Source: Ursus arctos
Taxonomy: Eukaryota; Chordata; Mammalia; Carnivora; Ursidae
Length of the DNA: 64,000 nt
Assembly (NCBI RefSeq): GCF_023065955.2
Contig: NC_079873.1
Span: forward strand, 6,834,566-6,898,565
Direction of reading: 5' to 3'
The position numbers and the translations under genes are program-made. Below, in pieces: positions 22,879 to 35,096 of this stretch (its first letter is position 1; the number at the start of each line of letters is the position of its first letter). Under the pieces are notes generated by a model. The model ran no database searches, was not told where the DNA came from, and saw nothing but the letters and a program-made list of their open reading frames with translations.

Positions 22879-23277
22879 GCCACGTCTTAGGCACGCATCC
22901 CTGAGTTCAGCCTCCTCCTAGGTGAAGTGGGGGTGATAATGGACTCATCTCTTAAAATTGTGCTGATTAAAGGAGATTCTGCCTGTGTGGCCAGAGCACC
23001 TGTGGGTTGGCCCCGGGGCTGGTGGGTGTGGCTGCACACTTTCGGTTGTGTCTGCAAGACGTGCGAGGAGGTAGGCGGTAGCCCTACCCCCCAAGTGCTT
23101 AATGTATGACTGGCTTCGCTCACTTTGAAGTGTGTCCTGGAGCATCCCCTTTCCAAGCACTGCTGACTGCTGCAGAAAGGAAGGCCACTGTTCGGTAGCA
23201 CACGCACAGAAGTTTCATAACATAGCACGTACCATACTACCCCCACGAGGTGTGATGTGCTCTCCTGTTTTCTTTTT

Positions 23278-23493
23278 CTTTTTTATTTATTTATATATTT
23301 TTTAATTCTTTTTTTTTTTTTTATTTGACAGAGATAGAGACAGCCAGCGAGAGAGGGAACACAAGCAGGGGGAGTGGGAGAGGAAGAAGCAGGCTCATAG
23401 AGGAGGAGCCTGACGCGGTGCTCGATCCCATAACGCCGGGATCACGCCCTGAGCCGAAGGCAGGCGCTCAACCGCTGTGCCACCCAGGCGCCC
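23278..23493 (-). mobile_element. CAN SINE, antisense, with target-site duplication
   Basis: A long T/A-rich tail, then the CACAAGCAGGGGGAGTGG subtype to CCACCCAGGCGCCCC. CTCCTGTTTTCTTTTT (23262-23277) is repeated as CTCCTATTTTCTTTTT from 23494. Confidence 0.95.
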
Positions 23494-23861
23494 CTCCTAT
23501 TTTCTTTTTAAACTAAAACATTGATTGGGACCTACTCGGTGGATTTCACCACTCACTAACGGGTTGTGACTATAGCACGAGTGCCCAATCCAGAGTAATG
23601 TGACGAATGAATGCAGAGGATTGGAAACGATTAGCTTAGACACTATGTCAGCCTGTGTCCAGCCATTTGGAGGATGTTCTGGGACATTGCTGAGCCGTAA
23701 CTTGGAATCTGTGGATCAGAATCACCAGATGCATGTAACAACATAAGGTGAGAGGACAGTGAAGTGTTTCCGGAGTGTTTCATAGGACTTGGAATCCTGA
23801 AGTTGTTTCTTCCCACTGTAAATTAACTACTTAGGAGGAATCTCAATGAGTGTGTGTAGAT

Positions 23862-24115
23862 TTTTAACACACTTTTAGTGAGGTGTAATTTATATACCAA
23901 AAACTTAACCCATTTCAGTGTCGTGCGATGCGTTTTAGTAAATGTATACAGCTGTGTAAGCATCGCTATGAGTTGGTTTTCGAATATACCCATCTCCCGT
24001 TGTTCCCCATCCCCAACATGTGCCCCTTTCCTGTTCCAATGCCTCAAAACCACGGATCTGCTTTCTGTCTGTGTGTGTATTTTGGAATGCCTGCTTTTCT
24101 GGTTCCTCTTTGGAA
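23862..24115 (-). mobile_element. L1 3'-UTR fragment, antisense
   Basis: TAGTGAGGTGTAATTTATAT, ACTTAACCCATTTCAGTGTC and TACAGCTGTGTAAGCATCGC follow the antisense L1 3' consensus. Confidence 0.7.
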
Positions 24116-25846
24116 AAGACAGATTCCAGAAGTCAGACTTTCCTGGAAGTCGTTATTTGTCCACCCTCCCTGCTGAGACCTGCAGGGGTTGGGGTTCTCC
24201 CCGGTGACCAGCTGCCTGGTCTGGAGCCCAGGGAGGAGGACCAGCCCGGGTCCATCTGCAGGGGTTGGGCACCGAGGGCTGGTCTGTGCGGGCATGGGGT
24301 GGGCACATGGGCTTTTAAGGCAGCTGGGGAATATTGGAGGACCCAGAGCTGACTTTGGGTCTCCTCGTAGGGCCCCTCAGTCTGCACTGGCTCCCCTCGG
24401 TTAGTGCCATGGGTCCAGGATGCCATTTCTAACTCGGCAAGCCTGCATTTCCTATTGCGCTAGAAAACAGATCCTGAGCACCTGTTACTCCTGTCCCCAA
24501 GAGGAAGAGATGCACCTGCCTCGCTACAGCCCACTGCCTTGGCTCTAGTCTCTCAGGCCTCAGATCTGTGCACCTGCCCCTGAGCGTATTCTGTCAACAC
24601 AGAGACATCTCAGAACAGCTCTAGAGCTACCATAGACACGTATGTGGTGGCAGACTCCATTCACCATTGATCAGGGCAAGTCTGTGACTCCCCCTGTGTG
24701 TGGGACACTCCCTGGAGCTCCATGGGGGCTGTCAGAGTGGGAGGAGATGGCGTGCTTGCCCAGAAGGAACAGACGCTTGGGGGGAGATGCGACGTGAACA
24801 AATCACCACGTTCTGCTTGTAGGTTTAATAGATGTCCCAGGAGGAGAGAGAAAGTGCCGAGGCTGGCCACAGAAAGGGCAGCTTGCTTCCTGCTGGGACG
24901 GGCTGGGTCTGGACAGGAGGCATCTGGGCCCCGTGTTGGGAGACGCACTGGGATTTGAATAGAAGGGGGATGGGAGGGAAGCATGGCAAAGGGAAAGAAC
25001 AATCCAAGTTGAGAAATAGCAGTTCCCGAGGATTCAGAGAATGCAGGTGGACAGCGAGGGGCCGGAGGGAAGCAAAGAGTTCCCTGCATGCGGTTTTGTG
25101 GTCTTAGAAACCTTAGAAATCTTTCAAGATCCCTACTAGGGGCTTGTGGAAGATGGCTTTTCATGCTTGATAGTTCTTAAAGGCTCTTAGTTCAGTGGGT
25201 GGATTTTGCCGTGATCTTTCATAGAATTAGACGATGATAGAGTGAGGTGGGGCCCTAGAGCTGTGCCGTCCAGCCCCATAGCCACAGCCGCGTGGGAGAT
25301 TGCACACCAGCTGGGCTCTGGGTGTAAAACATGGACTTTGCAGTTCAAACTGTGAAATATCTGTTCATGATCTTTATGATCATTGCATGTTAAGTGGATG
25401 TTACATGGTAGATTCCACGTTAAGTTGATGTCCCTGTTCCAGCAGGCTGCGAAGTTCACTGGGAGCCAGATAGGTCCGAAAAGTTGAAGGGAAGTCATTA
25501 CAATTTCTTGAGGATTGCTTTGGAACTCCAATGGAAACACGTGGTATCCCCTCTGAATAGCACATGAAAAACAAGCACGAATTGGAAATATGAAGATGAT
25601 CTTGTCCCAGGAGACTGGAACGGGTAGTGCAAATGCCGTAGGGTCATCCTGGTCTCCTTCTTGTAAGGAAAATGTGTGAAGAACCGGTGGTTAACCTTTT
25701 CTCTCTGCCTTCACCTGCCCACCTCCGCTTTTCTGCACCTTGGTATAGTTGCTGTCAGAGATTCCAGCCCCCTGAGCCTGGCCGGGAAGGAGGGCACGAT
25801 CTTGGAGGCACTGGATTGCTACCGACTGCTCTCCCCAGTGGCTGGC

Positions 25847-26291
25847 TGTGGTTGGCCGGGTAATGGCCTCCCAAGACGTCCTCATCCCTGGAAACTGTGA
25901 CTGTGTTACCTGACGTGGCAAAAAGAGACTTTGCAGGTGTGACCGCGTTAGGGATCTTGCAGTAGGGAGATTGTTCCAGATATCCGGGTGGGCCCAGTGT
26001 AATCACGAGGGTCTCCGTAAGTGGGAGAGGGAAAACCAGAGGGATGGCATCCTGAGAAAGACTCGACTGGCCGTGGCTGACGTCGAAGATGGAGGAAGCT
26101 GGAGAAGCCAAGAGAACACATTTCCTCCCTAGAGCCTCCAGAGGGAATGCAGCCTGACTGACGCTTTCGTTTTAGTTCTGTGAAACCGAGCTGCACTTGT
26201 GATCTCCAGAACTGGGAGATGATACATTCGTGTTGTTTAAAGCCACCAAGTTTGTCACGGTTTGTTACAGCAGCAAAAGGAAGCAAACACA
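25847..26291 (+). mobile_element. Solo LTR, MLT1-type ERVL-MaLR
   Basis: It starts TGTGGTTGGCCGGGTAATGG and carries GACTTTGCAGGTGTGACCG, GGGTGGGCCCAGTGTAATCA, CCTCCAGAGGGAATGCAGCC, ATCTCCAGAACTGGGAGATG and TTTGTTACAGCAGCAAAAGG, ending in ACACA. About 445 bp with TG...CA ends, near the full MLT1 LTR length. No internal retroviral sequence is seen. Confidence 0.92.
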
Positions 26292-26399
26292 GTCTGAAGC
26301 AGGTCTACTGCAGAACCGAGGGGGAGGCGGGAAGGGGAGCGGACGGAGCTGGCCTCCGCGCCATAACCGGAGAGGCCACGCCTGGCTAGCATGACCCTG

Positions 26400-26492
26400 G
26401 CAGGTTCATTTGCTCATCCCCATTTTGAAGATTGGGAAACTGAGGCCCAGAGAGAAGCAGAATGACTCATCTGGGGTTTCATGGCAATAAAT
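26400..26492 (-). mobile_element. MIR fragment, antisense
   Basis: CCCATTTTGAAGATTGGGAA followed by ACTGAGGCCCAGAGAGAAGC is the reverse complement of the MIR 3' region. Confidence 0.75.
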
Positions 26493-27574
26493 GGCTCTCT
26501 TGGAGCGGCCTGACTGAGATGGCCCAGGGCCACTCCTTAAAGAGCCCTGCAGGATGCGACAGGCAAACGGGCCCCAAAAGCAGCCGGCATCAGTACCATC
26601 CATCATTCTCTCCCTTCTCGCGGCCCAACTCTGGTTAAGATTGGCCAGCAGAACGTGGTCATATCCTCTGCTGGGCCAGGAAGAGCCGTTCATTAAGGGG
26701 AGACTCTGCAGAGGGAGCATCTCTGAGGGGGGTTGAGGGTGCCTCTCCTGGCTGGGGTTCCTCAGATCGGGGGACGGGGTGAGGGGACTGGTGAGAGCTG
26801 GCCACTACGAGAGCACACTTTGAAGCATGGGGACGGTGGATACCCCGCTTCTCAGTTCATTGCTTACCATGTTTACCCAGTTCCCGCGCGTTCTGGGAAT
26901 GCTATTAAACTTACCCTGTGCTCCCTACCGGCCTGTTCCTTGAGAGTAAAGCACGCTTGTGCCATACGGTTGTATTCTGAGCGCTTGAGCAAGTGCATTG
27001 AAGCTGTCCCCAGAGGGTAATGACAAAGGCCATCTCTTACTTCACTGGTAGGAGTGTCTGCTGAGGGTAACGCACTTCGGCCGTTTGTATCAAGTGCTTA
27101 CTGCGAGCTCGTATTCATTCTTCACAATAAAGAGCAGAACATCGGAGCATACCTGAAGAGATGACCCGAGGTACCTGGTGAGTGGATTAGGGTTTACTGG
27201 AAATGATGGAAGATGCCAACGTGATGAAAAGTGGTGCTGACAAGGAGGTAGAGGGCACGGAGAAATACGCAAATAAAAAAATCAGTGTATGAAATGATAT
27301 GTAGTATGATACCGGCTGTGGAAAAACGAGCTGTAGGACAAAGAAGAGAGGAAACAAACGAAAACATGAATCCTGGGCTTCTGGGTTTTAGGTGATTTTA
27401 TTTCCTGTTCCTTATACTTTACTGTGAAGGTTCTGCATTGAATTTGAGATATGGAAAAAAGAGTTTCATATTCTTCAACCTTGAAAATTTACTTCTTGGA
27501 CCCTTTCGAGGAAAATAATTATAAATAAAGATTATGAGCTTTATAGTAAACAGAGATGTTCCTTTCATCATAGT

Positions 27575-28345
27575 TTTAAAAATTGGGATATAATTCACAT
27601 ATAGCATGGAACTCACCATTTGAAGCGTACAGTTCAGTAGTTTTCTGTATATTCACATTGGGCAAGCATCACCACTGTCTCATTTCAGAACATTTTTTAT
27701 CACTCCCAACAGAAGCCCTGTACCTATTAGTAGTCACTCCCATCCCCTCTCCCCCAGCCCCTGGCAACCACTGATCCATTTTCCGTCTCAGTGGATTTGC
27801 CTATTCTGGACATTTCTTACAGATGGATCCACACAACACGACGACTTCAAGGTCCACCCACGCTGTAGCTTGTGTCAGTATTCCGTCTTTTTTTTAATGG
27901 TTGTATAGTATGCCATTGTATGGGTAGACCGTGTTTTATTTATCCATTCATCAGTTGATGGCCCTTAGTTGTTTCCACCTTTTGGCTGTCGTGAGTAATG
28001 CCTGTGTGGACATTCATTTGTGTGGACGTGTGTGTGGACCTTTGGGTATACACCTAGTTGTAGAATTACTAGGTCATATGGAAACTCAGTGTTTAACTGA
28101 GTTTTTTGTTTTTTGAAGATTTATTTATTTGAAAGAAAGAGAGAGACAGAGCATGAGCAGGAGGCAGAGGGAGAGGGAGAAGCAGACTCCCCGCTGAGCA
28201 GGGAACCCGATGGGGGCTCAATCCCAGGACCCTGGGATCATGACCTGAGCCAAAGGCAGATGCTTAACCAACTGAGCCACCCAGGCGCTCCAGTGTTTAA
28301 CTGTTTTGAGAAATTGCTGCACTGTTTTCCAAAGCAGTGCTTATG
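27575..28345 (-). mobile_element. L1 3' region, antisense, split by a SINE
   Basis: GGGATATAATTCACATATAG, CAGCCCCTGGCAACCACTGA, TTTATCCATTCATCAGTTGA, TTTCCACCTTTTGGCTGTCG and CTAGGTCATATGGAAACTC. It resumes after the SINE with TTTGAGAAATTGCTGCACTG. Confidence 0.85.
28106..28290 (-). mobile_element. CAN SINE, antisense, with target-site duplication
   Basis: GAAGATTTATTTATTTGAAAG to GAGCCACCCAGGCGCTC. CAGTGTTTAACTG occurs at 28087-28099 and again from 28291. Confidence 0.94.
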
Positions 28346-28830
28346 AATATTTATATTAACAAATTAGGAAATAATGTAGGTGTCAATAGTAGGAGAGTGC
28401 TTAGGTGAATTGTATTCCCCTTAGCAAGGTGTTGGTAAAAATGCAAGCTCTTTATTCCTAGATCAGGGATGAGGGGTCAAAGGCAGTTTTGAGATTGGAT
28501 AATTGTTCTTAAGGAGCTTAATCTATTCAGCTGTTCCAGGTGATGTTTACAGAGGATTTATAACAAGGGAGGCAGAATATTTAGGCTATAGTGTTAGGCC
28601 ATCTCCAGTAATTTTGGGGGAGACTCAAGGTATGAATTAATAAGTATACATGTTACAAAGTTAGGTGGAAAAGGCAGGATAGAACATTGTATATACTGTG
28701 TGATCATGACTATGTCAGAAAAAAAACCCAAAAGAACACAGAAAAAAGATGGAGGAAAACACACCAAAATAGGAATAATGGTTGTATTTGAGGGGTGGTA
28801 TGAATGGACGTTTTTCTCCTATGTAAACCC
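28345..28830 (+). mobile_element. Possible degenerate L1 3' segment
   Basis: AATAATGTAGGTGTCAATAG and GATAGAACATTGTATATACT resemble the L1 ORF2 3' region. The match is weak and boundaries are uncertain. Confidence 0.35.
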
Positions 28831-29867
28831 TCTGTAATGTAAACAGAAATGCCCCCGAGTCTGTGTGGTGACTGTGGGAAGGAGTTAGTTGGAAAAATCT
28901 AACATCAAGTTTCTGGAGAGATGAGAACTCAGGAACTTGGGCCATCATACCTGTGAGTGGAGACAGAACCTTGGGCTTGCCTTGGGGAGGACTCAGAACA
29001 CCAGCCCGGACTTTGCCCTGCCTGGCCCTCGGCGCTGGGCACTTGCAGAGAGCCATGTGCTCTTGGGGAAGAGCCACTGGACATCAGTGTCTCCACCCAG
29101 TTGGAGGGATGACCACTAGCAGGATGAGGGGTCACAAGATTGTCCAGGAGGAAGCCCACCACTGTGCTGAGGGTGCTGCTTGTCTCTGGCCACGGATGAG
29201 ATCTTGCCCAGGTGGCTTCAGGCCTCAGCCTGACATGTAGGAATCATGCTTTTTAGCCAACAACGGCCAGAAAGCACTCCTTGCTGAAAAACTAGTACCA
29301 ACAGAACTCCACTGTTCCAGACTCCCAGACCTTGCCCTTCTGACAATGAAAAGGGAACCAAGATTTCCTCAGCTCTCCTCATTGTAGCAATGTGATCAAA
29401 TACATTCGAAAACTGAACAACTCATCTGAAGTGATTTACTTATTACTGAAGTAATGTTACCCACCATCACCTTTCTTGGGAGAAAAACATCATTTTGATA
29501 TTGGTACAATTTCAGATGTTCATGGGGCATGTGCTGTGCAACAGAAAAGCATGCAGTCTGTCCCGTAAACATTTTGGAATGATAATTAGGACAATAAATT
29601 TAGACATTCTCAATGCTGTTCTTGAAAGTCATGCCAAAATGTGTCTATATGTGATGAGGTTGCAGCTGCCTGGAAGTCTAGCGGGTGTGTCACCCTCATA
29701 GATGGATGAATCAGAAGAGCAGTGTAGAGTTTATTTTAACATTCTTAAATAAGACGAAGAAACCTCCTCTGCGTTTCACTGCCTCCTAATAAAGGACAGC
29801 CTGGGTCGTCACCACAAATGTCCACTACAGTATCTGACAGACTGGGAAGGGGTGTGAGAGCTTAGTA

Positions 29868-30330
29868 TTTTATTGGTTACCTGTTGCTGCATCACAAACT
29901 ACTCTGAAATCTAGTGCCTCCAGATGATAGTGAGCACGTGATTTCTGTTGTGCAGGAGTTTAGAAGTTTATCTGGGTGGGCCTTGCTTGGGTCCCATGAG
30001 GTGTTGTGGTCAAGATACTGCCTGGGGCTGCAGTCATCTGAAGGCTTGACTGGGGCCGGTGGATCCACTCTCGAGGTGGTTTACTCATGTGGCTGGCAAG
30101 TTGGTGCTGGCTGTTGGCAGGAGGCCTTGGTTCTTCTCCATTTGGGTCTCTTCATTGGACTGCTTGAGTGAGCTCACAACATGGCTGCTGGTTTCCCCCA
30201 GAGCCCACAGTCTAAGAGAACATGGTGGAAGCACAGTGTCTTTTATGACTCCCACCTTGGAGGCCACACACTGTGATTTCCACAGTGTCCTGGTGGTCGC
30301 ACAGGTCAACCGTATTCAGTGGGGGAGGGG
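29868..30330 (-). mobile_element. Degenerate ancient LTR-like repeat
   Basis: TATTGGTTACCTGTTGCTGC, GCTGGCTGTTGGCAGGAGG, CTGCTGGTTTCCCCCAGAG and GGAGGCCACACACTGTGAT resemble a familiar old eutherian LTR-like repeat read antisense. I cannot name the subfamily with confidence. Confidence 0.5.
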
Positions 30331-32440
30331 AGCACGCGAGGCCAGGAGGAGGCAGGAAGCATTGGGAGCCATCTTAAAAGCTGGTTGTCATGGGTGTCCT
30401 GCCGCAGGTGTGCGTGTTTCACGGTGTGATGGCTGAAAGCGGGGAGTGGGTTTATGTGCTTCTCCTTGCTGTCAGCTAGCCCCTTTGCTGCATTCTGCCT
30501 GCCCAGGGGACCCCTGTCTTTGCCTTCTAGCTTACCACTTCTGTGTTTTGGGAGCTGGAAAACTTCAGCATTGAGCCTGTTGAGACTGCTGTCAGGTGAG
30601 TAGATGGGCTACTGTGGATCGATGAGACCAACAGCGAGGACTTGATAACTTCTCTGTGGGTGCAGAGACCTTGCTTCTGGCGTGAGCTGGACTGTGAGAG
30701 CTGTGCCTCATTGGCTAGGTTTGTAGTACTGATTCCATGGATGACCGTGCAAACTCCATGCTTTGTTTGGAAAGAAAGTGGAATCTGAGACATACAGATT
30801 CTGTATCAAGCCACAATAAAATTCACCGAGATAGTAGATGTGTCATTTTATTTTTAGAACAAGTATGGAAGTGTTATTATAATTACCTACGTAATTCATT
30901 GGATTGAAAATTGAAAATAGGAACTTAAAATAGTTTTATAACAGTTCTGAATTATGAAGTGAATTGGGCTCCCCACCTCTATTTGTTGATGAAATGAGAT
31001 CACAGATGTGAACGTGCTTAGAATGCACCTGTGATTGGGCATTTTTCTCTGTTGAATCTAGAATGGCAGAAATGTGCTCAGAACTCCATTTATCTTAAAG
31101 CAGCGTTGTTTTTGTTGTGGTTTGGTCCCCTTTGGGACTGGAATCACGCACAACACCCTGCTATAACCTGTTTGACTTGAAACACACCACCATCACGCCG
31201 TGTAGGGAACGTTGCGGGATGGGGCAGACGGCACGCCGTAGGCTCATCTGTGATGTCGTGCATTTTGGAGTGCATTGTATTTGGCAGGCTGTCTGTGACG
31301 GATTTTACCTTCCGTGTATTTCTGTTTTGATATTGACTCTAACGTCTTAAAACCCTACGTGTAAAATGACGAATTACAGTCTCTGCCATTCTGATGGTGT
31401 TTATCGGTTTCTAAATGCTACTGGGAGAGACAGAGCCTGGTAGTCTAACCAGTTCGGGGAAATAACATGTTCAGAATTCATGCTGGTCTTGTGAGGTTTG
31501 GCCGCGGTTGTGGTATCTCGCTTTCCTGGGCCAGGGACTTGAACAGAAGAGGTGGGAGGATTGAGTTAGTGAAATTTAGGTTATCGGATTCCCATGCATA
31601 CCAGTCAGCGTGCATTTATAGAGGCAGCCCAGGAGATAGCTGCCCAGACTCAGACAATTATAAGGCGTGGCCTATTTTATACAACAGCTGTCTTGTCAAT
31701 CAGTGTGATCATGGGATGTGGGGGAGGGGGCGGTTCTCCCTAAAGACACCCATCTAGAAGCCCTTTATCTGTCTATGTCAAGCCACGTTTTCCTTAGTCA
31801 TATTTACTTAAAGGAGAAAGGTAGACAATGTGCTTTTGTCGTTTTTCTCCAGAAAACTAAAGGGATCCTTTGCAATTTCCGACTCTTACAGTCTAAGGAC
31901 CACAGGCAGTATGGAGTAGGTATCTCCTTGTGTCGGACCCGGCTTGCTGGGCTTTTTGCGCTGGGTCATTGGTTAATGTTTAACTCCTTAACAGATGCCC
32001 TCTGGTAGATGAAACTTCCCAGTACATTTTAGGTAGGTGTAAGCTGTAGTGGTCAGAAACAGACAGGTGGGGGGGCATTTGTAAGGGAATGAGAACAAAA
32101 CATGGGTGTTCTATTGTGGAGGTGCCAGCGTCATCGCCTCATTAAACATACTGCTTGGAAGAGGATGCTCGTTTTACCTGTTTTGTAACTGTCCATATCT
32201 ATTTTCGCTGCTATTTAAAGTGCACTTTGAGATAGGAATGCTTTTAACTGTACTGATATTGTTGCTGAGTATTATTCAGGCAAAGCCAGTGAATTAATTG
32301 CCCAGCTAAATAGTTGGAGCAGAAGCAGTCAATTAGATGAGATAATATCTAATTTTGTATTAAGACCTAGTTCTAGAGTCGATTCAGCAAACTTAACGAA
32401 ATTGACCTTTCACATTTGCTTTCATAATTTTATTTTGCAG

Positions 32441-32550
32441 GATAACAAAGCCATTGACCTTTGCCGATTGTGTTGGGGATGAACTTCCTTTAGGATGGGA
32501 GACTGTATACGATAAACAAATTGGAATTTATTACATGGACCACATAAATA
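32441..32550 (+). CDS. WWC3: WWC3 coding exon: inter-WW linker and first half of WW2
   Basis: This is the first WWC3 coding exon in the window, 110 bp. It follows acceptor TATTTTGCAG and ends at donor GTAAGT. The first base completes a codon begun in an upstream exon (phase 2), and the exon ends after one base of the next codon (phase 1). It encodes [10 protein letters not shown], the conserved linker following WW1 in WWC proteins, then [11 protein letters not shown] and [10 protein letters not shown], the first two strands of the second WW domain with its first Trp. WWC proteins are cytoplasmic scaffolds that bind PPxY partners such as LATS1/2 and AMOTs through their WW domains and promote YAP phosphorylation in Hippo signalling. 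The remembered WWC1 and WWC2 sequences differ clearly here (for example [17 protein letters not shown] in WWC1), so WWC3 is the best match. The upstream exon with WW1 is not in the window. Confidence 0.93.
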
Positions 32551-33071
32551 GTAAGTAGACTCCCACATTTGAGTTATTATATGTGAATGACTTTTATAGC
32601 TCTCAGAGACGCTAAGAACTCTCTTTGTAGAGCTAAGACAGTCGTTACTATCCAATGCAGCATTAGCTGGATTTTTTAAATGTGACCTGAAGTTTTCGTT
32701 TGTGGAGTTCTTCAAAAACGGAAGCAGTTGTGTAGCTACCTTGCTTGTGTGTTGCTCAGGACTGCGCGGAGTATGTTTAATGGAGGGTTTTAATGCCTAA
32801 TAAAAGGAATACATTTCCCAGGCAGTCTGGAAATAGAAAGATCTTTCATAATAAGAAGGTTGTTTATTGCAAAGTGGAGCTTACAAGTTCTTGGAACAAT
32901 AAATGCCCAAGTGATTACCGTAACTTCATTTTGTCTTACACAGTCAATTTTAACTTTAATATACCAAACCTTTTTGATCTTTGTGACGGGGAAAAAACTG
33001 TGTAAAGACTACAGCTAGAATAATGCGGTGGGTCCTTGACCACGCCAGCTTTCTTTGAAGAATTGGGTAGA

Positions 33072-33286
33072 GCTGTGGCTCTTGACCAGGGCTGATTTTG
33101 CTTCCCAGGACGGGCTTGGCAACGTCTGGAGGTGTTTTTCATTTTCACGTCCCTGAGAGGAGCTACTGGCTTCTGGTGGGCAGGGGCCAGGGATGCTGCT
33201 GAACTGCGTACGCTGCTCGGGACAGCCCGCCGCAGAACGAGCTGCCCCCCGAATGGCCGTGGTGCCGAGGTTGGCACACCCTGGTT
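33072..33286 (+). mobile_element. MER20 copy
   Basis: GTGGCTCTTGACCAGGGCTG, TTGGCAACGTCTGGAGGTGT and GGGCCAGGGATGCTGCTGAA match MER20, ending GAGGTTGGCACACCCTGG. It starts about 520 bp after a WWC3 exon and keeps several CpG sites. Confidence 0.85.
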
Positions 33287-35047
33287 CGCAGGCTGCATTC
33301 TCTTCTCTGCTCCTCACTCTTGGCTTGCCTCCCCTGCATCAGCCTTCCTCGATCTGGTCCCAGCGGGGGGATCCACTTCTCTCTCACATTCCCACTTTTG
33401 CACTCTCTCCCATTTTCATTCTAGCTACCCTCAGTGTTTCTGTCATTTATCATTTTTCACTCCTGGGGACACGAAGTGTGGCTTCCCCTTGGCGTGTTTT
33501 CTGTCCTTCAGTCAGTGCAGGGGAGGCTGGGAGGGCCCGAGGACGCACGATGCCGACCGCGTGAGTGATCTGAAGCTCTTTCCTCACTCCGGTCCATGGC
33601 TCCTCACGTCCCCTGCGTGCGGTCAACCCAGGTTGGTGTCCTTGGGGCCCATTCCTGCATTGGCACTTCCTGGCCAGCCTCCCAAGTCAGCATTAGGGAA
33701 CCTAAATGGCAAGACTCCCTTTCTCAGTCCTGGGGCAGTGGAATTTCTGATTCGCAGCGGTCGGCCTTGCACGTGATATCAGCCTTTAGCCGAAGACTGG
33801 GCAGGGGGGAGAAGAAGTGCCCTGGCTCAACCGCCCTCCCAGGCAGTTATCTACGTGGCAGGAGGGCTTCTGGATAGATCCACCACCCACCAGACAGAGT
33901 GCAATGCTTAGTGAGGCCCCTGCCGAGGGTGGCCCTCCCTATAGCCCCAGCTGACCTGGTGCCTCACGACTGTGTGTGTTCGAGGTGTCTCGCTGTCTGG
34001 GCTTGCCTTCCCGACTGCTGGTGGGCAGCCCCCTCAGGTGAGGGACGCCCCCACGGGTGAGGGCTGCTGCGCGATGGGCCCAGGTACCTGTGCACGGGGC
34101 CCTCATCCCCAGTCTTTGGCCTCTCCGAGCCCAGGTGGTATTACTGAATGGCAGAGGCATCTGCCTTACACAACCTTTCTGGAAAGTCTGTCTGCCGCTG
34201 AGGTCCTGGATTGCCTCTCCTGTGAACCCAGCGTCCTCATCCCTCTGTGCCCCCTTCTTTGCTGTGGGCGTTCCTTGCTCACCTGCTCGCTGTCACAGGG
34301 AGTCTAGAGTGCCTCTCTGTGCTGGCCATTCTTTGGGCTCTGGAGACGCAGGGAAGTGAGACCCAGTGTCTGCCCTCAAGGATTCCACATGACATTCTAG
34401 ACGTGGCCATGAACCCAAAACTGAGTAATTACCAAGGACTTTCTTCTAGCCACTGTGAGTGTAAGTGGGGTGACTCGGCACTGTGGGTGATGAAGACATC
34501 ACAGAACCCATCTCTCTCTCTCTCTCTCTTTTTTTCAGGAACAAGAAAGGTTATTATTGTTGTAACAAAATGTACATGGGGGTCAAACACTGCATTCCAG
34601 AAAACTTGCTCCCGAGAACCCAAGTCTTCCTAGCACAGCTGAGGAGTCAGATATTAAATTGGAACTGTGCAGGTTGGCGGTGGGGTGTGAGGGACCAGAG
34701 GGACCCTGGGTGGACCGCCTTCGAGGCTCCCAAGAGCCTCTGGTGCGCTGGACAGAGTGCAGGCCATGCCCGCGGGCCACGGCGGGCCTTGGTGCTGCGT
34801 ACACAGCGGCGACTCTGGCCATTACAGCCGGGACCGCGCCCCGCCCCGGGCGCCCGCAGTGTGAACTCTGGGCTAGTTCAGAACCCTGATTTTTGGTGTT
34901 ATATTTGTTTCTTATTTCCTGGTGTGAGCTTTTGAGGCCTCGGGGGGTCTTTCCAGGAGGGGCCTGAGGTGGCAGTGTGAAGGGGGTAGGGGGTGTTGGC
35001 GGAAGGCGGTTTAAAGGGAGAACTTCCTTGAAGCATCCTAGCAAGCA

Positions 35048-35050
<3 letters not shown>

Positions 35051-35094
<44 letters not shown>
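35051..35094. repeat. (GT)22 microsatellite
   Basis: 44 bases of uninterrupted GT, directly preceding an antisense L1 3' end. Confidence 0.98.

Positions 35095-35096
<2 letters not shown>

Larger units (their letters stand above)
1..32440 (+). other. WWC3: WWC3 intron 1 (3' part), more than 32 kb
   Basis: No exon coding for WW1 (GWEEARD-like) is visible on the + strand, and the acceptor at 32440 is phase 2, so this is the 3' part of the intron between the WW1 exon and the linker/WW2 exon. Apart from the repeats listed separately, I recognise nothing in about 516-1134, 1460-1746, 2666-3014, 4200-4720, 6510-7007, 7640-8286, 8740-10727, 10930-12290, 13790-16990, 19115-22220, 22880-23261, 23494-23860, 24116-25846, 26492-27574, 28831-29867 and 30330-32440. 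Open frames in these stretches lack codon bias, splice context or family motifs. That this is intron and not partly intergenic is inferred from the exon phase and the gene structure of the paralogues. Confidence 0.75.

Noticed and set aside
24661..25164. 167-residue open frame on the - strand
   Set aside because: Pro/Ser-rich with no family resemblance, and overlapping open frames on the other strand.
25847..26291. Retroviral gene content at the MaLR LTR
   Set aside because: Only a solo LTR is present. No gag, pol or env-like frame lies next to it or to the other LTR fragments.
33132..33776. 214-residue open frame on the + strand, the longest in the window
   Set aside because: It starts inside a MER20, has low-complexity Ser/Leu/Pro composition and no recognisable domain. 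Chance in GC-rich intron.
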